Source: Desulfomonile sp963700305
Lineage (GTDB): Bacteria; Desulfobacterota; Desulfomonilia; Desulfomonilales; Desulfomonilaceae
DNA: 64,000 nt
NCBI GenBank assembly: GCA_963700305.1
Contig: CAVOXB010000011.1
Span: 744,001-808,000 of the forward strand
Direction: 5' to 3'
Shown: piece by piece, positions 56,620 to 64,000 of the stretch
How positions within the stretch are numbered: the first letter of the stretch is position 1
How the letters are laid out: the number at the start of each line of letters is the position of its first letter
Made by a program: the position numbers and the translations under genes
The notes under the pieces: model-generated
What the model saw: the letters and a program-made list of their open reading frames with translations, nothing else
What the model was told of the DNA's origin: nothing
Databases searched by the model: none

Positions 56620-56868
56620 TTAGCCATGCGGCGGGGGATCGTCGCCTCTCTTGGGAGGCGGCGGGTCATCCGCTCTTTTGTGCGGAGGAGGATCATCATT
56701 CTTCCCCTGAAGAATCGGAATTTCAGACGAAGGATGAAAATTCTGGGCAAGGTATGTGACACCCGCACCGTCGCCGTTGTAGGCATAATTCAAAGCCCAC
56801 GCGGGCGACTGTGCGACGACCAGAGCCAAAATCATAGCCAATCCAGCTATCAATTCACTTCGGGGCAT
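56620..56868 (-). CDS. Small secreted protein with DDPPP repeats
   Basis: An 82-aa protein. A signal peptide ends at AWA; a middle section (LNYAYNGDGAGVTYLAQNFH) is followed by three tandem units of about 9 residues: KNDDPPPHK, RADDPPPPK and RGDDPPPHG. GAGAGGTGCG lies before the ATG. Function unknown; the acidic/His/proline tail could bind metal or span the cell wall. Confidence 0.65.
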   Translation of the reverse strand: MPRSELIAGLAMILALVVAQSPAWALNYAYNGDGAGVTYLAQNFHPSSEIPILQGKNDDPPPHKRADDPPPPKRGDDPPPHG

Positions 56869-57164
56869 GACGCACCTCTCTATCGACCGAATTAGGATAT
56901 TTGTTTCTGCTCATTGGGATGCTCCCGCTGTGCGAGAGATTCAAAAATTCCGGTACGTTAGAAAAAGCGAGTTGTCCGGGCTCGTGGCGAATGATACCTG
57001 CGAGCTCCTACCAAGAGAGAATCCGCATGATGCACTTTGTGGCGGCCACCGCAGCATGAGTGAAGCGAGAAACGTTGATGGATGATGAATCGCTGCTCCA
57101 TGGTTGGCATCAAATAGTCCAGAAGCAAACCGCTGAGTGACCTGTACGATTTGAGGAGGCCAAC

Positions 57165-57957
57165 ATGAAAAGAGCTCTATTGTTACTTGCTGTTGTTTTG
57201 TGGCCTGTCATGGCATTCGCTGAACTCCAAACGCAACCGGTGGATTACCGCGATGGAGCTACGGTGCTGGAAGGCTACCTCGCAGTTAAGAAAGGTATCG
57301 AGGGAAAACAACCGGGGGTGCTGATCGTTCCCGATTGGATGGGGGTGAGAAAACCTGTACGCGGACATCGCCGACAGACTTGCCGACATGGGCTATGTGG
57401 CTTTTGCCGCGGACATTTATGGCAAGGGTGTACGACCCGCAAACAACCAGGAAGCCTCGGCAGAAGCCACCAAATATAAGACAGACCGGAAATTGCTCAG
57501 ACAAAGAGTCTTAGCGGGGCTCGATGAACTCAAAAAGAACCCAAACGTCGACCATAATCGCATTGCAGCTATTGGTTACTGTTTCGGCGGAACCACCGTG
57601 TTGGAGCTTGCCCGAAGTGGAGCGCCCGTAGCTGGTGTGGTCTCCTTCCACGGCGGGCTGGACAGCCCCGCTCCGGAGGATGGCAAAAATATCAAAGCCA
57701 AAGTCCTTGCACTCCATGGAGCGGACGATCCCTTTGTCAAAGCCCCGGATATAGTTGCCTTCCAGGAAGAACTCCGAAAAGGGAACGTGGATTGGCAAAT
57801 GATATACTATGGCGATGCCGTCCACTCGTTCACTCAACCCCAAGCGGGCACCGACAAATCCAAAGGGAATGCTTACAACGAGAAGGCCGCAAAGAGGTCT
57901 TGGGAAGCCATGAAGCAGTTTTTCCGCTATATTTTTGAGGAAAAGGCAATGAAGTGA
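57165..57957 (+). CDS. Exported dienelactone hydrolase family protein (frameshifted)
   Basis: About 264 aa, alpha/beta hydrolase of the dienelactone hydrolase type, with a signal peptide (KRALLLLAVVLWPVMAFAE). The nucleophile motif is GYCFGG (Cys), the acid HGADDPF, and the base AVHSFTQP; all belong to the DLH family. The frame breaks at about 57345-57350; DWMGVENLYADIADRLADMG is recovered by dropping one base. GAGGAGG lies 5 nt before the ATG. No clear neighbour fixes the substrate. Confidence 0.88.
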
Positions 57958-58201
57958 TAGTGCAAGATTAGATATTCCGTACCAACGGCAGCACTTATTC
58001 CAAGCTTCCTCAAGAGACCTGCGCAGGGAATGGTGTTTCCTTGGTGGTTGAGACTTTCCCGCACGTGTGACCAACGCTTTTCTTGGATCAGGCTGCGGCA
58101 TTGCGCCGAAGCGCAGGAAATGGGCAAGAACTGACATTGTCTCAGGCTTTGTCCTTAGCATAGAAAGCCTGTAGTCTTTTTCTCGGTTTACTAAAATATA
58201 G

Positions 58202-58275
58202 TAGTTAAGACCTTTTCTGACTTTTCTCCTTCTAAATTCCTGGCGTATAGCAGGAATCAGATAAAATCTTAACTA
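58202..58275. repeat. Nested inverted repeat between convergent genes
   Basis: TAGTTAAGA at 58202-58210 and TCTTAACTA at 58267-58275 frame an inner ATTCCTG (58236-58242) / CAGGAAT (58251-58257) dyad, the core also seen at 2911-2940 and 3093-3112. It lies between the hydrolase and the end of the PEP-synthase-like gene and could end transcription on both sides. Confidence 0.5.
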
Positions 58276-58378
58276 TTACAACGCCCGCGATTTTGGCCCT
58301 TGCCTCAGTCCAGCGCGATTCCAAAATTGATCATTTGTTATGGAAAGGCAGTGTCTCAAGAAACACGTTGGTTTGACC

Positions 58379-61300
58379 TTATTCCACTCTCAGGGAATCG
58401 AATTCCGTTACCGAATCCGCCTTGGTCCATAGTCCGAGATATCCCTCCATGGTTCGACTCGCTTCATAGTCGATGAGCAACTCGCTATCAAGATAGGCTT
58501 GCACATGCGAGCCGGCGATCTTCTACCCTCAGATGGTACCATCTATTTGAAGCAACAGGAATATCCACTGTGGCAAGCTGGAATCTTTTCGAGTGTCTGA
58601 ATTCGAATAGGATGGCGTTGTTCTCAAGCGCATTGATTCTGAAGACGAAGTAGTTGCCCACGTCTCGGGTGCCGAACGCAATGCCGCCCGCCTGATCAAT
58701 GAGACCGGTGCGAAGCCTAACCCTCACGCTTGCCACGCCCTCATCATTGAGCAGACTTCCTTTTCTAACAACCAGTGGGAAATAGTAATAGGCTCCTATG
58801 TTGTCCAGAAATTCTTGGTACCGGCTGCCTACGAATCTTCCCATCAGTCCGGCGGCACGAGAGGATACCCACGTGGCGTACTGTAGATCCGTCTGAGAGG
58901 CATACCGTGCGTCCATCCGATTCCGCCTGCCTCCAATGGCCCGTACTGATGTAGAAATCGGGCGGTTCATCAGGCCGCTTTCTTTCCAGGAAATTATAGT
59001 CCTCCTTGAAAAAGGACTCGATCAGTTGAGGGATCTCTTCTTGATTGGCGATTCCCATGTCCATAAGTCTGCTGGACCCCAGCAACCTTCCCAATTGGTC
59101 CAGGGCAGCCTCCATAGCCACCGGTCGATGCGTCCGAGCGATGCCTCGATGAGATCACCCTTGACCTGAACAGTAAAACCCAGCCGCTGGAGGACTTCTC
59201 CGAGGAATCGGATTCGTAGCGACTTGCCGTAATACGATCCAACCCCTCCTGCAAATTGAAGGGTCACGTAGTTTTGGTTAGGGTCTTCGCCGCACAGTGA
59301 GTCCACAGTCGCAAAATGATACCCGAAGCGTGCATTGAAATTCATGTAGTCGTCAGATATAAGAGCGTAGCTCGGACTGCCCGAGGACATCTCCCGTCTG
59401 CGGCCCGGCACCCCCGGCAACGAGGTCCATCAGATTCCGTGCACTGATACCAATGGTCGCTTTCCAGTTTATTCCCGGGTGATACAGGCCCCGCAGGATG
59501 GCCGCAAAGGGGACAGATGTTATGCTTTGGGCATCAGGTGTCGCCCCGGCCGCAACGTCCCCGCGTAGTCCCCCTCCGAGATCTATGAGATAGAGCCACA
59601 AAGGGATGCTCAGTTTCATCTTGAGGGCTCCTGACACCCGTTCAGCCACGTCTCCATACCCGAACATTTCCCGCATGGCCTGCTCATGGGTAAATCGAAT
59701 GATGTCGTGGATGGTTCGACACCCTTCCGGAGAGAACTCAGCGGCCTCTGGATCGGTCAGGTTCAAAGGCGAGATACTGTCCAAGACCGCCTGCATCTTC
59801 AGGTGCGTGGGGCTTGCGAAGATGGGGCGTTTTACCTGGCGCACGGATTGCAAAGGTCTTCTACCACTCCTCTATAGACCCTGGATTGGCTGGCCCATAA
59901 CGTAATATCCTCGCCATCGACGAGTTTCGATGTGGCACATTTAGTATCAAAGAGAGCAGGAACACCGAACTCCCTGGCAACCGAAGCAAGGTGACTGGTG
60001 ATACTGCCGACATCTGTGACGATACCCTTGACTCTTGCGATGACTTTCGCATGTTGCGGAGAAGCCGCATGGGTAACTAGGATCGCGTCTCCTTCCAGGC
60101 GCTTTGCGTAATCTGAATCTTCACCGGCCTTGAGAAGGAGGACTTTCCCCACGACTGCTCCTCCGGATACGCACTTTCCTCCCTCAATCAGCACCTCATG
60201 GCTGGGGTAATCGAGTGCCGTTTCCTGCGCTGACGGTTCGTCTTCTTTGTACAGGAGTAGAGGACGGGACTGGAGTATGTACAATTGCGCGGATTGGTCC
60301 ACAGCCCATTCGATGTCAAGGGGGCGGCCAAAATGATTCTCCAGAATTCTACCGCAATCCCAGAGTTTCTAAGAATCGCATGTCCGCCGTTTTCTCCCGT
60401 CTCAGAAGGGGTGCGATGACAAAGCCGGAGCAAGCTGTGCAACGGACTCCTCCTCCACTATCGAAAACCTGTCTTTGTCCAGCAGATACGTCGCGTGTGC
60501 AGAGGCTTCCCCACCCACGAGAGCTTCCCCGAGGCCTTTAACGGCATTGATCTTCATCCGCCGCACATCTCCGGAAACCGGGTCCGCCGTATAAAGTACC
60601 CCACTTTCCCATGCGTCCACCATAGCCAAAACCAAGACGCACATTGGCGTTTCCCTGTCATCAAGGCCGTGAAAAAGACGATAAGAGAGTGCAGATGCCG
60701 AATATTTGCTCGCTACCACGGTCTTGTACGCTTCAACAAGATTGTCTCCGGTCACGTTCAGGACTGACGTATACTGTCCGGCGAAAGAGGTTTCGCTGTC
60801 TTCACCGACCGCACTGCTGCGTACCGCGACCATAACCCCTGAAAGGGTTCTCTTTCAAGCTCTTCGTATTCCCGAACCAGCTCCCTTCTAATTGAATCAG
60901 GAACCTCCGTTTCCATGATGCGAGACTGGATGCGTTGTCCGGTAGCCTCCAGCGTATCAAGACTGTCCGGGTCGATCTCTGCCAAAGCGGCCTCGATCTC
61001 TCCAGCAAGTCCTGTTTCTCGGACAAAGCGCTCATAGGCGGCAGAGGTGACTGCAAATCCTTCGGGAACCGCTAGGCCCAACTCTCGCTTGATGATGGCT
61101 ATATTTGCAGCTTTTGCTCCAACGGCTCTGAGATGTTCGGAATTGACCTCTTCCAGAGAAAGGATCAGGCTGTCGGTTATCGAGGAAAATTTCGGTGCGA
61201 GCTCATCCCGGACGGTGCGCCGAATTCCGGCCAAGACATGCGATAGCATTTCGGTATTCTTTACCGGACAAGCCCTGGAGGCAGCGGATAATTGCGTGCA

Positions 61301-61521
61301 CCTCGGAATAGAGGTCATCACAATGGCTCTTGATCTGTTGAACCGTGAATGGCTGGTTCGCGTAATAGGTCTCGCTCAAGATCCGCCAGGAGCGTTAGAG
61401 CCCTGCGGTTGTGGTCGAGGAGTTCTTTGAAAAAGCTATGCTTTCCGGTGTACTTCGGCCCCACATCTCGCGACGGGGCATCAACACCGCCTTCCAAAGG
61501 AGATTTCAGAGATTTTTCCAT
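58379..61521 (-). CDS. PEP-synthase/PPDK-like protein with C-terminal LamG-like domain (about ten frameshifts)
   Basis: A single protein of about 1,040 aa scattered over all three frames. Recognisable in order: N-terminal ATP-grasp of PEP synthase (VGAKAANIAIIKRELGLAVP, MVAVRSSAVGEDSETSFAGQ, PLDIEWAVDQSAQLYILQSR), the phospho-His domain (TDVGSITSHLASVAREFGVP), then a long C-terminal region (SDDYMNFNARFGYHFATVDS, LQFAGGVGSYYGKSLRIR) that I know from unusual PEP-binding proteins, and last a LamG/DUF1080-like domain (QAGGIAFGTRDVGNYFVFRI, WYHLRVE, EGYLGLWTKADSVTEFDSLR). Standard PEP synthase has the PEP/pyruvate barrel here instead. Shifts are near 61370, 61236, 60838, 60408, 60355, 59848, 59375, 59125, 58955 and 58522; most are one extra base, four one missing. 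I cannot exclude a real pseudogene. Confidence 0.6.
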
Positions 61522-61639
61522 GGTAACTTACCTGTAGCCTTTTGCGAGGTAGCAAGCGACGAATGTTTCAGTGGTCCGAAAGGGCGACAAAGCCTGTTTT
61601 AATCAGCACGTCGTAGCGCTGTGTTTTTCCCGATTCGTC

Positions 61640-63002
61640 CTACCCGACGAACATCTTGATAACGTGATACGCCACCCCAAGGGCCGCACACCCCGCAATG
61701 GTGGAGATCATTCCGATCTTGAAGCGAAAGAGAGCCAGCAGCGCCACAACGGCAATGCAAAGCGAAGGCATGTTGATGGTGTCCAAGACAGGGATCTGCA
61801 AATGAGCCCCAAGAATATACACGTCCCGAAGCGACCCAAAGATGGTGTTCAGAGCGAACCAGACCGCCAGATTGAGGACGACCCCTACGACGGCTGCGGT
61901 GATGGAAGACATTGCCGTTTTAAGCGATCTGTTTCCCCGCAGCGCCTCTATGTAAGGCGCACCGAGGAATATGAAGAGGAAGCACGGGACGAAGGTCACC
62001 CAGACGGTAAGCCCTGATCCCAATACTCCGGCGAGCATGGGATCAAGTCCGCCGGGGTTTCGGTATGCCCCCAAAAAACCGACAAATTGCAGGACCAGGA
62101 TGAGAGGCCCAGGGGTGGTCTCTGCCAGGCCCAGGCCGTCCAACATTTCACCCGGTTTCATCCAGCCATAGAAATCGACCGCCTGCTGAGCGACGTAGGC
62201 CAAAACAGCGTAAGCTCCTCCGAAGGTCACTACAGCGGTTTTGCTGAAGAAGATCGCCTCCTGAAAATAGACGTTCTGTGATCCGAGATAGAGGAAGATC
62301 AGGAGTATCGGACCCAACCACAGCACCGACCAGACAAGCAGGACCCTCATAGACCGCACGAGGGAGGGACGGACATGCTCCAGGTTTCCTCTATCCAAGA
62401 GGATATCTATAGCAGGTCCATCGCATGTCAATTGACCGTTTGTGTCCGGCTGAGACACAGCGAAGGCGTCGGGTCGGAAACGGCCTCCCAGGAAGCCGAT
62501 GACCGCGGCAGACAGCACGATGACGGGAAACGGCACGTCATAAAAGAAGATCCCCACAAACGCCACCCCGGCCAATGTGATCATCAGCCTGTTTTTCAGG
62601 GCCCGTTTTCCGATCCGGAGGACGGCTTCGAGGACGATTGCCAATACGGCCGGTTTGAGACCAAAGAAGAGCCATTGCACTACACTCAGGTTCTGATAAC
62701 CGGCATACAGGATGCTCAACACGAGCATGAAAAAGAAAACCGGGTAGTACAAACAGTGTCCCTGCTACAATCCCTCCCTTGGTCTTGTGGAGTAGCCATC
62801 CGATATAGGTCGCCAACTGCTGCGCTTCAGGTCCCGGGAGAAGCATGCAGTAATTGAGCGCGTGGAGAAAGCGCTCTTCACTGATCCAACGCCTCTCTTC
62901 CACCAAGTAACGGTGCATCACCGCTATCTGGGCAGCCGGGCCGCCAAAGCTGTTGAGTGCTACCCGGACCCATACCCAAAAGGCCTCCCGGAACGTGACC
63001 AT
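61640..63002 (-). CDS. chrA: Chromate transporter ChrA (frameshifted)
   Basis: About 453 aa, a two-domain CHR-superfamily efflux pump. Both halves have the family text: NSFGGPAAQIAVMHRYLVEE, YCMLLPGPEAQQLATYIGW, and, later, FGGAYAVLAYVAQQAV, LGLAETTPGPLILVLQFVGF. The break at 62736-62739 (one extra A on the + strand) separates the first 70 residues; LFVLPGFFFMLVLSILYAGY is recovered on joining. It lies 115 bp downstream of chrB, which fits the usual chromate operon. Confidence 0.88.
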
Positions 63003-63117
63003 TTTCAGTGGGACACCTTCACAGACCGGTTCAGCGCGGGGGTCTTCCTTTTGTCTTCCTCTTCCACGTCATATCTCCTTGACTCAGAACCGAATTGCTG
63101 CCCTTTCTTCATAGGGA

Positions 63118-63554
63118 CTATTTCATCTTGTCCTTACACCACGCATAAAGGGCATCGTAAAGGGGGAACTCGAGCTCCATCTTCTTGTAATCGTCGGGCC
63201 CATGAAGGAGAGAAAAACCATGGGCTATAGCTTTCAGGCCGGCCCCTTCCGGTGAGCTGGCCAGATCAGCGGACACATCTGCAGCATGGATGATCTTTGC
63301 CATACGGGCAAGGGCCGAGTTGTCCGTAAGGCCATATTTGGCTATGATGCTTTCAAAAGAGCACCATCCATCCGCGTGGCCTAGTTCTACCCCGGCAACA
63401 TCAAAAGGAATAGCCCCCTGGATTGTCGGCTTCTGAAAGCACCCGATCTTTGGGGACGAACAGAGAACTCTGCGTCCTTGTCGATGAAGCGCTTTATCAG
63501 CCATGGGCATGCGATGCGGTCGACTTTCGCGTTCTCGCGGGTAATCCATTTCAT
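63118..63554 (-). CDS. chrB: Chromate resistance protein ChrB, C-terminal domain type (two frameshifts)
   Basis: About 144 aa. The intact text starts MKWITRENAKVDRIACPWLI, the typical ChrB C-domain opening, and continues as EFLFVPKDRVLSEADNPGAI, PFDVAGVELGH, IIHAADVSADLASSPEGAGL. Reading it needs two bases removed, at about 63461-63467 and in the C-run 63414-63418. The ATG at 63554 has GGAGGA 7 nt upstream, so it starts right after the rhodanese stop. ChrB is a chromate-responsive regulator or accessory protein; here the N-terminal regulatory half is absent. Confidence 0.85.
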
Positions 63555-63557
63555 TCT

Positions 63558-63878
63558 TCATTCCTCCACGGGTTCGCCGAGTTCAACCCATGCCTTGATT
63601 CCGCCTTGGAGGAACTTGACGTTTTGATGTTGTTGCTGAAGACGGTCAGCTATTCCTTGGCTTACGGAACCCCCTTTGACGCAGTACACCACAACTGCTC
63701 TGTCCTGAGGTAGTTCAGCAATCCATTCGTCGGCTTTTTCCGGATCAAGCCAGGCAGCGGTTTCGATTTTCTTTGGAGCAGCCTCGAAGTCGGCTTTTCT
63801 TCGTACATCAAAGAGAGCCGGTTGCCGGTCGCCGCCCATGAGGGCTTTCAGTTCCTCGGTAGTTATAGAATCGGCCAT
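63558..63878 (-). CDS. Rhodanese-domain sulfurtransferase
   Basis: A 106-aa single-domain rhodanese (LFDVRRKADFEAAPKKIETA, VVVYCVKGGSVSQGIADRL) with the active-site Cys in VVYCVKGG. The ATG at 63878 has GAGGAG about 9 nt upstream; an in-frame ATG at 63926 would add 16 residues. Rhodaneses are regular members of chromate operons, and the stop is 3 bp before chrB, so coexpression is nearly certain. Confidence 0.88.
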   Translation of the reverse strand: MADSITTEELKALMGGDRQPALFDVRRKADFEAAPKKIETAAWLDPEKADEWIAELPQDRAVVVYCVKGGSVSQGIADRLQQQHQNVKFLQGGIKAWVELGEPVEE

Positions 63879-63946
63879 CTTCACGTCTCCTCTTTTTGAA
63901 GAATTGAACCAAACGCTCCGTAGCACGAAAAAACTCTCCGGGCCTG

Positions 63947-64000
63947 TTACATGGCCCGTATGGGATCAGGCTTTTCCTCCAGATCCTTCCCGTAGATCGC
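63947..64000 (-). CDS. C-terminal 17 codons of an unidentified gene
   Basis: The minus strand ends the window with AIYGKDLEEKPDPIRAM and a TAA at 63947-63949, followed by about 70 bp to the rhodanese start. It is probably the end of the gene before the chromate cluster. Too short to identify. Confidence 0.3.
   Translation of the reverse strand, partial: AIYGKDLEEKPDPIRAM

Noticed and set aside
61571..62857. Several + strand open frames opposite chrA
   Set aside because: They are shadows of the real minus-strand gene, which matches the chromate transporter family along its full length.

Overview
The window looks like a chromosomal segment of an anaerobic Desulfobacterota (former Deltaproteobacteria) bacterium, perhaps a sulfate-reducing or syntrophic relative of Desulfomonile. 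This is inferred from the mix of genes, not from a marker gene: a sigma-54 activator with PAS domains, very large hybrid histidine kinases, a cytochrome bd oxidase, a multihaem cytochrome c, acyl-CoA ligases with a branched-chain (Liv-type) ABC transporter, and a lysine-less IscS next to an IscU. No rRNA, tRNA, CRISPR array, intact transposon or prophage was seen.

Layout. 0-2.8 kb: MaoC-like dehydratase and acyl-CoA ligase (+). 3.2-4.2 kb: secreted ankyrin-repeat protein. 4.6-9.3 kb (-): cydAB preceded by a good sigma-54 promoter, two dyad elements and a sigma-54 activator gene. 9.4-18.4 kb (-): three signalling genes, including a Ser/Thr kinase-AAA-GAF-histidine kinase giant. 18.7-21.6 kb (-): QueG-like Fe-S/SCP2 protein, then a carboxymuconolactone decarboxylase-like protein and a TetR regulator sharing an operator motif. 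21.8-25.2 kb: radical SAM/SPASM protein, two-CW protein, Sec11-like peptidase, HD protein. 25.4-27.1 kb: iscS-iscU. 27-33.2 kb: methyltransferase, membrane spermidine-synthase-like protein, ApbE, zinc-ribbon/thioredoxin-fold protein. 33.4-39.1 kb: livF-livG-acyl-CoA ligase-livH-livM; the binding protein lies at 42.9-44.2 kb. 40-42 kb: alkylation repair (ogt, ada-alkA fusion). 44.7-51.4 kb: PocR-type hybrid kinase, PP2C phosphatase and adenylate cyclase, the last two with near-duplicate receiver domains. 51.6-57 kb: exported proteins, including a beta-barrel protein followed by a pentahaem cytochrome. 57-64 kb: dienelactone hydrolase, PEP-synthase-like protein and a chromate cluster (rhodanese, chrB, chrA).

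A striking property is that many otherwise well-conserved genes are broken by single-base shifts, mostly one extra base in or beside a short homopolymer. The reading frame resumes at exactly the homologous position each time. Dozens of kilobases are affected, yet the 44.7-51.4 kb block has none. I read most of these as uncorrected sequencing or assembly indels and annotate the genes as whole units, noting where each break lies. A few loci (the cupin, the IS630-like fragment, the peroxiredoxin-like gene) look genuinely decayed.

The most interesting biology is the apparent local sigma-54 control of cydAB, an IscS that has lost its PLP lysine next to an IscU with a Cys-rich tail, and a PEP-synthase-like protein that seems to carry a C-terminal LamG/DUF1080-like domain also found in a nearby secreted protein.
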